From contig NZ_JADBGR010000107.1 in NCBI RefSeq assembly GCF_014892515.1, positions 268,806-332,805 on the forward strand: DNA of 64,000 nucleotides, given 5' to 3'. Position numbers and translations under genes: made by a program. The notes beneath the pieces were generated by a model. That model worked only from the letters and a program-made list of their open reading frames with translations, ran no database searches and was not told the origin of the DNA. Source of the stretch: Myceligenerans pegani. GTDB taxonomy: Bacteria > Actinomycetota > Actinomycetes > Actinomycetales > Cellulomonadaceae. Below, one piece after another: positions 42,566 through 50,584 of the stretch; the stretch's first letter is position 1, and every line of letters begins with the position of its first letter.

Positions 42566-43435
42566 TCACCGGCTGCCGGCGACTCGGCCGGCTCGTCCCG
42601 CGGACGCAGGAAGCCCGGGCGCCTCGGTGGAGGCCAGGAGGGCGAGCCTGGCCGCGTCGCCGGATCCCGCGTCGGGGTGATGGACGACGAGCATCAGGTC
42701 CTCGGCCCCGCCGATGCTCAGGCGTTCGCGGTTGAGCGTCAGCTCCCCGACCCGCGGGTGGTCGATCCGGATCGGTGTCCCGCGTTGCCCCCGTACCTCG
42801 TGCCGCGCCCAGAGCCCGCGGAAGTACGGGCTGGCCTGCGAGAGCTCGTCGGTGAGCGCGACGAGGCGGGGGTCGTCGACGTCGTTGCCCACGACCTGCC
42901 GCAGGTTGGCGACGAAGCACTCCGTGACGCTCTTCCACTCCGGGTACAGGGCCTGCACGGAAGGGTCGAGGAACAGGTCGCGCAGCTGGTTGCCGCCCTT
43001 GACGAGGCGGGGGTCAAGGGCGCTCGCGGGCGGGTTCGCGGCCAGGATGTCGAAGTACCGGTTCTCGATGAAGGCGGGCTGGGCGAGTGAGCCCAGCAGC
43101 TTGAGCACGCCGGCCGACGGGGTCTCCTCGCGGGACCTGGCTCGGTACCGGCCGGGTACCTCCCCGACGAGCGTCAGCAGGTGGGCGAAGTGGTCGTCGT
43201 CGAGCCGCAGGACCCGGGCGATGGACTCGAGCACCTGGACCGAAGGGTTCCGATCGCGCCCGCGTTCCAGCCGGAGGTAGTAGTCGGCACTGATGCCGGC
43301 GAGCATCGCGACCTCCTCGCGCCGCAGGCCGGGAACCCGCCGCACGCCCGCGTCGGGGAGGCCGACCTGACGCGGCGTCACCAGCTCGCGTCGTGCGCGC
43401 AGGTAGGTGCCCAGCGCATTCGTCGTCCTCCTCAT
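42566..43435 (-). CDS. XRE-type regulator with MmyB-like ligand domain
   Basis: 289 aa from ATG 43435. The helix-turn-helix region (ALGTYLRARRELV; REEVAMLAGISADYYLRLERGRD) is followed by the helical ligand domain (VLRLDDDHFAHLLTLVGE, PAFIENRYFDILAANPPA, FRGLWARHEVRG, LSIGGAEDLMLVVHHPDAG). It is a paralogue of the protein at 13661-14530. It is divergent from a short-chain dehydrogenase gene, the usual target of this class. Direct repeats lie in the shared 145-bp gap. Confidence 0.9.
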   Translation of the reverse strand: MRRTTNALGTYLRARRELVTPRQVGLPDAGVRRVPGLRREEVAMLAGISADYYLRLERGRDRNPSVQVLESIARVLRLDDDHFAHLLTLVGEVPGRYRARSREETPSAGVLKLLGSLAQPAFIENRYFDILAANPPASALDPRLVKGGNQLRDLFLDPSVQALYPEWKSVTECFVANLRQVVGNDVDDPRLVALTDELSQASPYFRGLWARHEVRGQRGTPIRIDHPRVGELTLNRERLSIGGAEDLMLVVHHPDAGSGDAARLALLASTEAPGLPASAGRAGRVAGSR

Positions 43436-43504
43436 GCGGCCGGCCCCCGGCGTCTCGCCGCCCGTGAAGGGGGTCCTGCCACACCCCGGGCCGGAGGGGG
43501 CACT

Positions 43505-43531
43505 GGGTGCGAAGCGCGTGGGTGCATAGCG
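43505..43531. promoter_or_regulatory. Direct repeats GGGTGCNNAGCG in the regulator/SDR gap
   Basis: Two direct copies, GGGTGCGAAGCG (43505-43516) and GGGTGCATAGCG (43520-43531), period 15 bp, 10 of 12 identical, lie between the divergent MmyB-type regulator and the SDR gene. They could be its binding sites. Confidence 0.4.
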
Positions 43532-43580
43532 TTCCCAACGGCTCGTCCGGGCCGCATATTTCGAGACGAAGGGCAGACGC

Positions 43581-44267
43581 ATGACCGTCACGCTGATCAC
43601 CGGGGCCACCAAGGGCATCGGCTTCGAGAGTGCCAGGCAGCTTCTCGAGCTCGGCCACACCGTCTACATCGGCGCGCGCGACGCCGAGCGCGGCGAGAAG
43701 GCCGCCGCCGGGCTCGGCGCGCGGTTCGTGCGGCTCGATGTGACCGACGACGCGTCGGTGACCGGCGCGCTCGCGACGATCGAGGCGGCCGAGGGCCGCC
43801 TCGACGTGCTGGTGAACAACGCCGGCATCCTCGGGAACGAGGCCCTCGACGGACCGACCGCGCTGCGGGTCTTCGACACGAACGCCGTCGGGATCGTGCG
43901 TGTCACGGAGGCCGCGCTGCCCCTGCTGCGCACGTCGGCCAACCCCACGGTGGTGACCGTCTCGAGCAGCGCGGGATCCTTCTGGGCCGTCACCAATCCG
44001 GACCGGCCCGAGTACCACCTCCCGCTCGCCCTCTACTCCGCGTCCAAGGCGGCGGCCACCATGCTCACGATCCAGTACGCCAAGGCCCACCCCGGCATCA
44101 AGTTCAACGCGGTCGAGCCCGGAACGACCGCCACCGACATGACCGCGGCCTTCGGCATCGGGCGCGCCCCCGAGGAGAGCGCCCGGATCGTCGTGCGCCT
44201 GGCGACCCTCGACGCGGACGGACCCACGGGGACCTTCCAGGACGAGAACGGTGACCTGGCCTGGTAG
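43581..44267 (+). CDS. Short-chain dehydrogenase/reductase
   Basis: 228 aa. The NAD(P) motif TLITGATKGIGFESARQL (TGxxxGIG) opens the fold; VLVNNAGI stabilises the sheet; YSASKAAATM gives the catalytic YxxxK, with Ser in VSSSAGSFWAV; GTTATDMTA closes it. The product is a small-carbonyl reductase, substrate unknown. GAAGGGC precedes the ATG by about 6 nt. It is divergent from the MmyB-type regulator, which probably controls it. Confidence 0.93.
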   Translation: MTVTLITGATKGIGFESARQLLELGHTVYIGARDAERGEKAAAGLGARFVRLDVTDDASVTGALATIEAAEGRLDVLVNNAGILGNEALDGPTALRVFDTNAVGIVRVTEAALPLLRTSANPTVVTVSSSAGSFWAVTNPDRPEYHLPLALYSASKAAATMLTIQYAKAHPGIKFNAVEPGTTATDMTAAFGIGRAPEESARIVVRLATLDADGPTGTFQDENGDLAW

Positions 44268-44288
44268 GCACGACCGATCTCCGGGCAA

Positions 44289-44324
44289 CCGGGCCGGGGC
44301 GGCTCGCAACCGGAGCCGGCCCGG
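44289..44324. terminator. Stem-loop between convergent SDR genes
   Basis: CCGGGCCGG (44289-44297) and CCGGCCCGG (44316-44324) pair over an 18-nt loop that also contains a GGCTC/GAGCC inner stem. It sits between two convergent genes, so it may stop transcription from both sides, though no T-run follows. Confidence 0.45.
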
Positions 44325-44336
44325 CCCGAGGCAGGC

Positions 44337-45065
44337 TCAGCCTGCCGTCAGTGCCGCCAGGGCGCGGTCCATCGCGGCGTTGAACTCCTCGGGGGCCAGT
44401 GGCAGTCGGGACTTGACGTCCCGGCTCCACTGGTCGGCCAGGACCTCGGCGGCGCCCTTCTCGACGCCGTCGAGCGCGGCGTCGGCCAGGTCCGACGGCG
44501 CGAGCTTGTCCACCGCCCACCCGGCGGACATGTCGGTGTCGGCCAGACCCAGGTGGACCGCGGTCACGAGCGTGCCCTGTCCGGCGAGTTCCAGGCGCAC
44601 ACCGTTGGTCATGGCCCACGCGGCGGCCTTGGTCATGTGGTAGGAGTTGGCGCCGTTGACCCCGAACCACGACATGGCCGACAGGACGTTCACGACGGCG
44701 CCCCCGCCGTTCGCGGCGAGCGCCGGCGCGAGCTCGCGGATCATGGCCAGGCTGCCGAACATGTTGGTCTCCAGCTCGTGGCGCACGGCCTCGAGCGAGC
44801 CGGTGACCAGGCCGGTGCCGGTCTGGATGCCCGCGTTGTTGACCAGCAGCGAGACGTCGGGTGCCGCCTGGGCGGCGGCGCGCACGGACGCGGGGTCGGT
44901 GACGTCCAGGGCCAGCGCCTCCACGCCGGGCAGGTCCACGGTCTCGGGACGGCGGGCGGTGGCGTAGACCTTGCTTGCGCCCCGCTCGAGCAGGCGCTGC
45001 GCGAAGGCGCGGCCCAGGCCGCGGTTGGCTCCGGTGACGAGGGCGACCGAGTTGGTGATATCCAT
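44337..45065 (-). CDS. Short-chain dehydrogenase/reductase with a MerR-type promoter
   Basis: 242 aa. Motifs: ALVTGANRGLGRAFAQRLL (TGxxxGxG), LLVNNAGIQTGTG, NSYHMTKAAAWAMT with YxxxK, and LGLADTDMSAG. The sequence is distinct from the other SDRs here. TACCGT lies 7 nt before the ATG, with a 16-bp inverted repeat just upstream. No MerR gene adjoins it. Confidence 0.92.
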   Translation of the reverse strand: MDITNSVALVTGANRGLGRAFAQRLLERGASKVYATARRPETVDLPGVEALALDVTDPASVRAAAQAAPDVSLLVNNAGIQTGTGLVTGSLEAVRHELETNMFGSLAMIRELAPALAANGGGAVVNVLSAMSWFGVNGANSYHMTKAAAWAMTNGVRLELAGQGTLVTAVHLGLADTDMSAGWAVDKLAPSDLADAALDGVEKGAAEVLADQWSRDVKSRLPLAPEEFNAAMDRALAALTAG

Positions 45066-45082
45066 GTCCGACACGGTAAAAC

Positions 45083-45098
45083 CTGACATTGATGTCAG
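45083..45098. promoter_or_regulatory. Inverted repeat CTGACAT-TG-ATGTCAG upstream of the SDR gene
   Basis: A perfect 7-bp inverted repeat around a 2-bp centre. On the minus strand it lies between TTGCCT (possible -35) and TACCGT (possible -10) with 20 bp between them; long spacers with a central palindrome are typical of MerR-activated promoters. Confidence 0.6.
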
Positions 45099-45136
45099 AG
45101 GCAAGAGCCGGCAGCCGAGACCAGCAGTGAGACAGG

Positions 45137-45988
45137 TCACGGTGGTCCGACGTCCAGCCAGTCGAGGAACGACGCGCGGATCTGCTCGATCACTTCACGC
45201 GCGGCCGACCCCGCCGCGGCCGTCGCCGCGAGTTCGACCACGGTCCAGGCCTTGGCGAGGAGAATGTCGTCGACACCCAGGGCATCGTTCCCGTAGGCGG
45301 CCACCATCGATGCGGCGGCCTCCCGGTCCGGGAGCCCGGGCAGGACGATCGCGAGATCGATCGCCGGCGAGGCCACGGTGATTCGCTCCCAGTCCACGAG
45401 CACCGGGCTGTCATGGTCGTCAAGACGCCAGTTGAGCGGGTTGGGGTCACCCGAGACGACCCGATCCGGGAAGAACAGGTCCTGAGCGCGTTCCGCCAGG
45501 TCCGCCAGGCGCCCGGCCGTGGCCTGGTCGGCATCCAGAGCCACGCATGCCGCCGCGGTGAGCGACGGGTCCCACCGGGGCCGGTACCGATCGGACAGAT
45601 GCTCCACCAGTTCCCGCGGCATGGCATGGAGTCCGCGCAGCATGTCGACCACGCGACCATCCGCTCCCCAGCGTTCCCGTGGGAGCGCCCGCGGCAGGTG
45701 CTCCATGACCACCCAGTCGTCGCCTGCCGAATCCCCCGTCGCGTCGACGACGGCGAGTGTGCGCGGAACCCGGACGCCGTGACGGGCCAACGGATCGACC
45801 AGCTCGGTGGCGGCGGCGACCTCGACCCGGGTAACCGGACCCTTCACCACGACGGTGCGCCACCGCCCGTGCACGGCCACGACCGTCCGGCCCGACAGGC
45901 CGCCCAGCCGCTCGATACCCTCGACACCGCCCGCGTGCCGGGCAACCGCCGTGACGACAGCGGCGGGCAGTTCTGCGGTCGCGCTCAT
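45137..45988 (-). CDS. Aminoglycoside phosphotransferase-like (APH family) kinase
   Basis: 283 aa. The nucleotide lysine lies in WRTVVVKGPV. The APH catalytic loop reads VVSGDPNPLNWRL, with S where most have H (H-G-D-x-x-x-x-N), and the metal motif is PVLVDWERI with DW. Members phosphorylate aminoglycosides, homoserine or other small alcohols; this one lacks close neighbours that would indicate a substrate. GAGGAGGAGC before the ATG fixes the start. Confidence 0.85.
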   Translation of the reverse strand: MSATAELPAAVVTAVARHAGGVEGIERLGGLSGRTVVAVHGRWRTVVVKGPVTRVEVAAATELVDPLARHGVRVPRTLAVVDATGDSAGDDWVVMEHLPRALPRERWGADGRVVDMLRGLHAMPRELVEHLSDRYRPRWDPSLTAAACVALDADQATAGRLADLAERAQDLFFPDRVVSGDPNPLNWRLDDHDSPVLVDWERITVASPAIDLAIVLPGLPDREAAASMVAAYGNDALGVDDILLAKAWTVVELAATAAAGSAAREVIEQIRASFLDWLDVGPP

Positions 45989-46135
45989 GCTCCTCCTCGA
46001 TCGGGCCTCACGGCGTCCGCGGCGCATACCGACTCAATGCCGCGACCGGGCGCCCCGACCCGACGAGCTGACACGACACGACAGGCCCCGGACAACTGCC
46101 CGGAGGACACCGGTCAGACGATCGACGACCCGCCT

Positions 46136-46681
46136 TCAACGGGCTTCCCGTTCCGCCGCATCCTTCCAGGCGGTCAACGTGCGGCGCATCATCTCCCCCA
46201 TCGCACGGGACAGGATCATCCCGACAACGGGCCGCAGCAGCGGCGTCGTCGGCATGAACGAGTAGGCCCAGTGGATGCGCGTCGCGCCGTCGTCGTCGGC
46301 GTACGCGAATCGGGCGACCGCGTAGCGGGCAGCAAGGCGCAGGCGCGGGTCGGTGAAGCCCCAGATCATGTACCGGAACTCGTCGGGCGTGTCGTCGAGG
46401 ACCTCTTCGGCCAGGTAATGGCCGGTCGCCTGCTCGACCCGCCGGCGGTGTCCTGTGCGATCGACGGCCGGGTCGAAGTCGCCCCGGAGGTTCACCGTGC
46501 CCACGACGCGGGTGAGGTCGTCTGCGGTCTCGATCATGTCCCCGAGTTCCCTACCAGGGGCGTTCACCCAGGCCAGGAACGTCACGCGGGGGACGTCGAC
46601 GCGAACGTCGCGGACGACGGACGCGTAGCCCGCCACTGCGGGCTCTGGCCGCGGGCCGGAGTAGTCGGGTGGTGTCGCCAT
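46136..46681 (-). CDS. SRPBCC-like protein of the TetR regulon
   Basis: 181 aa. It contains a START/SRPBCC-like helix-grip pattern: DVPRVTFLAWVNAPGRELGDMI, TGHYLAEEVLDDTPDEFRYMIWGFT, RIHWAYSFMPTTPLLRPVVGMIL and a final long helix. It has been annotated elsewhere only as a polyketide-cyclase-like fold; function unknown. GGGAGC 5 nt before ATG 46681 decides the start. TetR-type operators GTTGACNNNGTCAAC lie immediately upstream at 46695-46709 and 46729-46743. Confidence 0.78.
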   Translation of the reverse strand: MATPPDYSGPRPEPAVAGYASVVRDVRVDVPRVTFLAWVNAPGRELGDMIETADDLTRVVGTVNLRGDFDPAVDRTGHRRRVEQATGHYLAEEVLDDTPDEFRYMIWGFTDPRLRLAARYAVARFAYADDDGATRIHWAYSFMPTTPLLRPVVGMILSRAMGEMMRRTLTAWKDAAEREAR

Positions 46682-46694
46682 GAGTGCTCCCGTG

Positions 46695-46743
46695 GTTGAC
46701 GTTGTCAATCAGAGGCTAGAGACACCGAGTTGACGCCGTCAAC
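46695..46743. promoter_or_regulatory. Two TetR-type operators GTTGACNNNGTCAAC and promoter
   Basis: GTTGACGTTGTCAAT (46695-46709) and GTTGACGCCGTCAAC (46729-46743) have the same 15-bp palindrome pattern. On the minus strand TTGACG inside the second copy, 18 bp, then TAGCCT, gives a plausible promoter, with the first copy just downstream of it. The pattern also occurs at 47435 and 47462, beside the TetR gene. Confidence 0.8.
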
Positions 46744-46820
46744 CACCCGGGCGGTCGATGCACGCCGCCGGTCCGCGACCGCGACCAGGGTGAGCCCGCG
46801 ACCAACGTCGGCGCGGACCC

Positions 46821-47399
46821 TCAGCCGCGCACCGAAGCTTGGAGGTAACCCAGCAGGTCGTCGATGACGCCGTCGGGGTCGGTGTTCCACTTGCCGCCGA
46901 CGGCGAGGTGCCCGTCCAAGGCGAGCTCGACGGATCCGTGCACCACCGCCTGGAGGAGGCCGGTCAGACGATCGGAGTCGCCCTCCGGCAGCGCGCCGTC
47001 GGCCTGGGCCTTCCGCACGGTCCCCGTGAGCGCGACACGCGCGTCGTGCGCAGCCTCCGCCAGGCTTTCGAACGGCGTCGACCACCGGCCGAAGACCAGC
47101 CGGAACCGGGCCGGGTGAGCCAGCGCCCACGCGGCGTAGGCGCCCAGCACCTCGCGGAGCACCTCCGCCCCCTGCCTCTCGTCCTTCAGCAGCCCGGTGA
47201 CGGTGTCAGCCAACCCGGACAGCTCACGCGCGGCGACGTCGGCGAGCAGCGCCTCCTTGCTGGCGAAGTGCTTGTACGGGGCGTTGTGCGAGACGCCCGC
47301 GCGCCGGCCCACCTCCCGGAGGGTGACCGCCTCGGGACCGCCGGCGTCGAGCAGGTCCGTGGCGGCGCCGATCAGCAGTTCCCGCGTGGTGGGTGGCAC
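46821..47399 (-). CDS. TetR family repressor (WHG/TetR_C_13 type)
   Basis: 192 aa from GTG 47399. Helix-turn-helix: LLIGAATDLLDAGGPEAVTLREVGRRAGVSHNAPYKHFASKEALL (in parts, about residues 9-53). Typical C-terminus: AAWALAHPARFRLVFG and LLQAVVHGSVELALDGHL. TATAGT lies 6 nt before the GTG, again leaderless. It is divergent from an SDR gene, and four operator copies of GTTGACNNNGTCAAC occur in the two flanking promoters, so it probably represses its own gene, that SDR gene and the SRPBCC gene. Confidence 0.9.
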   Translation of the reverse strand: MPPTTRELLIGAATDLLDAGGPEAVTLREVGRRAGVSHNAPYKHFASKEALLADVAARELSGLADTVTGLLKDERQGAEVLREVLGAYAAWALAHPARFRLVFGRWSTPFESLAEAAHDARVALTGTVRKAQADGALPEGDSDRLTGLLQAVVHGSVELALDGHLAVGGKWNTDPDGVIDDLLGYLQASVRG

Positions 47400-47434
47400 C
47401 CACCGACTATAGCCAGCGACGCCGGGCAACCCTG

Positions 47435-47481
47435 GTTGACACTGTCCACCTGGATCGTTAGGTTGACACTGACAACCTAAC
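47435..47481. promoter_or_regulatory. Two TetR-type operators overlapping the SDR promoter
   Basis: GTTGACACTGTCCAC (47435-47449) and GTTGACACTGACAAC (47462-47476) each differ from GTTGACNNNGTCAAC by one base. The first overlaps the -35 TTGACA (47436-47441) and the second the -10 TAGGTT (47459-47464, spacing 17). A larger inverted repeat GTTAGGTTG/CAACCTAAC (47457-47465, 47473-47481) includes the second. Confidence 0.8.
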
Positions 47482-47498
47482 GTGGAGAGGCAACCACC

Positions 47499-48311
47499 AT
47501 GAGCTTCATCGGCAACGAGTCCGTCCGCGACGGCTCCCCTGCGACCACCTCGGACGGCCTGCTGGCCGGCAAGGTCGCCTTCATCACCGGGGCCGGGCGC
47601 GGGATCGGCGCCGCCGCCGCACGCCTGTTCGCGCGGGAGGGCGCCGCCGTCGTCCTGGCCGCCCGGACCGAGAAGCAACTCGAGGAGACCGTCGCCGGGA
47701 TCCGGGACAACGGCGGAGTCGCCGACCACACCGTCTGCGACCTCGCCGACGGCGACGCCGTGCGCGACGCCGTCGGCCATGTACTCGAACTGCACGGCCG
47801 GCTCGACGTCGCGTTCAACAACGGGGCCGCGGTCCAGACGCCGGGCCCGCTCGACGGGATGCCCGAGGACGAGATCGATCACGTCTACTCGGTCAACTTC
47901 CGCGGGCAGTGGCTCGCGATCGCCGCGGAGGTCGCCGCGATCCGGGCCACCTCGAAGACCGGCGCCATCGTCAACACGTCGACCGTCGGCAGCTTCCGCG
48001 GCAACAGCGTGCTGCCGGCCTACGGCGCGATGAAGAGCGCCCTGAACAGCCTCACCCGGTCGGCCGCCGCCACCTACGGCCCCGAGGGCATCCGGGTCAA
48101 CGCCATCGCGCCCGGCACCACCCACACCGCGATGATCGAGGCCTGGGAGCAGAACACTCCCGGGATCGTCGACCGCTTCAACGCGATGACACCGCTCGGG
48201 CGCGGTGCCCGGCCGGAGGAGATCGCCGAGGCCGCGGCCTGGCTCCTCAGCGACCGCGCGTCGTACGTGACGGGGACGGTGATCCCGGTCGACGGCGGCA
48301 TGACGGCCTGA
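47499..48311 (+). CDS. Short-chain dehydrogenase/reductase of the TetR regulon
   Basis: 270 aa. KVAFITGAGRGIGAAAARLF (TGxxxGIG), VAFNNGAA (usual NNAG is NNGA here), YGAMKSALNSL with YxxxK, and the C-terminal YVTGTVIPVDGG typical of classical SDRs. GGAGAGG precedes the ATG. Two TetR operators lie on its promoter. Confidence 0.94.
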   Translation: MSFIGNESVRDGSPATTSDGLLAGKVAFITGAGRGIGAAAARLFAREGAAVVLAARTEKQLEETVAGIRDNGGVADHTVCDLADGDAVRDAVGHVLELHGRLDVAFNNGAAVQTPGPLDGMPEDEIDHVYSVNFRGQWLAIAAEVAAIRATSKTGAIVNTSTVGSFRGNSVLPAYGAMKSALNSLTRSAAATYGPEGIRVNAIAPGTTHTAMIEAWEQNTPGIVDRFNAMTPLGRGARPEEIAEAAAWLLSDRASYVTGTVIPVDGGMTA

Positions 48312-48360
48312 CTCGAGGGCAACCACGCCGCGAGCGCGCGGGCGGCCCTGAGCAAGGCCG

Positions 48361-48654
48361 CTAGCGTCCTCGGGGCCGCGTGTCCTTCCCGTCGAGCCAG
48401 AGCCGGTCGCTCGCGTCTCGGTGGGCGCCCGTGGAGCCGATGTGCTTGCCGCCGATCCGGTCGCCCTTGGTGATGACGTGCGTGACGGCCATCGCGTGGC
48501 CGTGGCCGAGCCCGTAGGCCTCCTTGAGCCACGCGACGACGGGCGTCGCCTTGCTGCCGGGACCGAAGCCCTGCTCGTGGGCGAGGTCGATGAACTGTCG
48601 CGGGTTCAACCCCGTCTTGGTCTCGACGTTGTCGAGGTATGCCTGGAAGGACAT
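48361..48654 (-). CDS. DUF4287 domain protein
   Basis: 97 aa. SFQAYLDNVETKTGLNPRQFI, FVDLAHEQG-type core (here IDLAHEQGFG) and VAWLKEAYGLGHGHAMAVTHVI fit the DUF4287 pattern, which is often followed by DUF5655 in larger proteins. Function unknown. The start shares one base with the cupin stop (TGATG), so the two are coupled. Confidence 0.83.
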   Translation of the reverse strand: MSFQAYLDNVETKTGLNPRQFIDLAHEQGFGPGSKATPVVAWLKEAYGLGHGHAMAVTHVITKGDRIGGKHIGSTGAHRDASDRLWLDGKDTRPRGR

Positions 48655-48986
48655 CAGCGGTTCTCCTGGATCATCGTGGGCGAGGCGTGGATGCACATCA
48701 TGCGCAGCGTTTCCGTGCCGGTGTTGGTGAAGCCGTGCCAGACGTCCGGCTGGACGACGGCGGTGTCGCCGGCCCGGGCGACGGCCTTCTGGTCGCCGAT
48801 CGTGATCGTGGCCTCGCCCTCCAGGACGGACCACGTCTCGCTGTACGGGTGGCGGTGCAGCCCGGGGCCCTGGCCCGGGTCGTTGGTGACGAGGAAGAAC
48901 GAGACGCCCGAGCCGTGGTCACGGCCCTCGTAGCGCAGGGTGCGCGAGCCGGGAATGCGGATCGTCTCGGCGGGTACCACGGTCAT
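48654..48986 (-). CDS. Cupin-domain protein
   Basis: 110 aa, a single small cupin barrel. GLHRHPYSETWSVLEGEATITIG carries the first metal motif (H-x-H, E) and VVQPDVWHGFTNTGTETLRMM the second with its His. Metal-binding stress or signalling cupin; no substrate indicated. A strong AAGGAGT lies 5-6 nt before the ATG. Coupled to the DUF4287 gene. Confidence 0.92.
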   Translation of the reverse strand: MTVVPAETIRIPGSRTLRYEGRDHGSGVSFFLVTNDPGQGPGLHRHPYSETWSVLEGEATITIGDQKAVARAGDTAVVQPDVWHGFTNTGTETLRMMCIHASPTMIQENR

Positions 48987-49083
48987 GTCTACTCCTTGCA
49001 GGGTCCGGAGGGTCTCGGGCCGGCCTCGCGGCCGGCATGCCCCCAGCTTCGTCGCGGCCGCACCGGCGCACTACGGTTTCGAC

Positions 49084-50064
49084 GTGCATCGAAACGTGGT
49101 CGAGTTCCGCCTCGCACCCGACGACATCTCCGCCATCCGATTCGGCGTCTCACCCGGCCATGAGCTCGCCCACGCCGTGCGGGTGCTCGGGCAGCCGCAC
49201 TACCACCCGCTCCAGTGGGGGTGGCTGCGCCGGGCGCGCGGCCAGGTCCCGGCGCGAGCCTTCGACCTGCTGCGCCTCCTTGTCGGCCCCGACGGGTACA
49301 TGCCCGACTTCCTCACCTCGACCCCCGGCTGGGACCTCACGCCCGAGGATGAGCTGGCGCGCCTGCGCGACGCCGACCTGGTTCCGCTCCGGGTCGACCT
49401 GCTCAAGCGCGTGGACCGCACGAGCGGGACCGAGCAACGGCTGCTGCGCGCCCTGGCAGACGACCCGGAGCACGCCCGGTCCACCGCCGCCGACGCCTGG
49501 GAGAAGTGCTGGGACGCCCTGCTCGCCCCGTACTGGCCGCAGCTCGAGCGCATCCTGCGGGCCGACGTCGCCGTCCGCACGCGGCGAGCGACGACGGACG
49601 GGCTCGCGGCGATGGTCGGCACCCTGCACGAGGCCGTCAGCTGGGCCCCGCACGCGGTGCGCGTCCGCCTGCGCCTGCACGGCGAGATCCTCGACTGCGC
49701 GGGCAGCGGGCTCGTGCTCGTGCCGTCCGTGATGGCGCCCCGTTGCGCCGTCGTCACCGAACCACCCGCACAGCCCACCCTCTTCTACCCGGCGCTCGGC
49801 GTCTCCGAACGCTGGGCCGACGACCGCCCGCCCGCCGCCGACGCGCTCGCCGGCCTGCTCGGCGCGGGACGGGCGAGCGTGCTGCTCGCCGTGGGAGCGC
49901 CGCTGTCCACCAGCGAGGTCGCGACCGCCTGCGGGCTCGCCGTCTCGACCGCCTCGCACCACCTGTCGCTGCTGAGCGCCGCCCGCCTGGTCGACGCCCG
50001 GCGCGACGGCGCGCGGGTGCTGCACGTGCGCACGCCGCTCGGGGAGGCACTGGCCGGGATGTGA
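49084..50064 (+). CDS. ArsR-type HTH regulator with a large N-terminal domain (DUF5937-like)
   Basis: 326 aa. The first about 240 residues resemble the DUF5937-like N-terminus of actinobacterial regulators (FGVSPGHELAHAVRVLGQPHYHPLQWGWL, in sections; LRLLVGPDGYMPDFLTSTPG). The last 75 residues form a winged helix: VLLAVGAPLSTSEVATACGLAVSTASHHLSLLSAARLVDARRDGARV (in parts). TACGGT (49072-49077) lies 6 nt before GTG 49084, choosing this start over the ATG 48940, which adds a low-complexity leader. It is divergent from the cupin gene. Confidence 0.86.
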   Translation: MHRNVVEFRLAPDDISAIRFGVSPGHELAHAVRVLGQPHYHPLQWGWLRRARGQVPARAFDLLRLLVGPDGYMPDFLTSTPGWDLTPEDELARLRDADLVPLRVDLLKRVDRTSGTEQRLLRALADDPEHARSTAADAWEKCWDALLAPYWPQLERILRADVAVRTRRATTDGLAAMVGTLHEAVSWAPHAVRVRLRLHGEILDCAGSGLVLVPSVMAPRCAVVTEPPAQPTLFYPALGVSERWADDRPPAADALAGLLGAGRASVLLAVGAPLSTSEVATACGLAVSTASHHLSLLSAARLVDARRDGARVLHVRTPLGEALAGM

Positions 50065-50077
50065 TCGCGCTGGTCCG

Positions 50078-50400
50078 TCATTCCTCGAACCAGTCGGCCC
50101 GGTAGCGGTCGCGGAACGCGGCGGCGGCCTCGGCAGATCGCGCGGAGAACATGACGGTCCCCGCCTCCAGCAGGACGACGTCGTCCGCCAGCAGCCATCG
50201 GGCCGCGGCCGACTCGTCCAGCGGCTGCGACAGACTCAGCGGGGTTCCTCTGCCGATCAGGTCGTCGAGTTCGGAGCGTCATCCATATCGTCGCGACGGA
50301 GACGTCGCGCCACAGCGACTCGAACACCAGCCAGTGCACGACCGCGTCGGTGAACGATGTCGCCCAGGGCTCCCACCACTGCTCGGACGGCTCGAACCGC
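50078..50400 (-). pseudogene. Frameshifted, 5'-truncated gene of unknown family
   Basis: The minus strand encodes FEPSEQWWEPWATSFTDAVV and HWLVFESLWRDVSVATIWM in one frame (about 50280-50400), then after a single-base shift (about 50265-50280) ELDDLIGRGTPLSLSQPLDE, SAAARWLLADDVVLLEAG and RDRYRADWFEE to the stop at 50078. Both pieces look like genuine coding sequence, but neither frame is open throughout and no start is visible. Its 5' end abuts a truncated methyltransferase piece on the plus strand. The family is not recognised. Confidence 0.55.
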
Positions 50401-50401
50401 G

Positions 50402-50548
50402 GCGCTGCTGCGCGAGCTGGTCGGCCCGTCCGGATCGGTGGTTGCCGTCGACATCGACGACCCGTCCACGCGCGACGCGCCGGCCCTGCCCGCCGTCGTT
50501 CTCGCGGTGGTCGCGGACGCGAACCCGCCGACGGCGCTCTGCCGATAG
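50402..50548 (+). pseudogene. Fragment of a SAM-dependent methyltransferase
   Basis: The plus strand reads AALLRELVGPSGSVVAVDID, a Rossmann motif with G-x-G like that of isoaspartate-type methyltransferases, then stops about 30 residues later. Upstream codons belong to antisense of the truncated gene, so the domain lacks its first half and its remaining strands. Together with the preceding fragment it marks an old recombination or deletion join at about 50402. Confidence 0.45.
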
Positions 50549-50557
50549 GCTCGCCAC

Positions 50558-50584
50558 GTGGGGCGATGTCAGGAAGGGACGTGA
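50558..50584 (+). other. Eight-codon leaderless mini-ORF before the membrane-protein gene
   Basis: TAGGCT (50546-50551) is followed after 6 nt by GTG GGG CGA and five more codons, ending in a TGA that overlaps the next ATG by one base (TGATG). The peptide would be MGRCQEGT. It includes the Shine-Dalgarno AGGAAGGG of the main gene. Confidence 0.4.
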
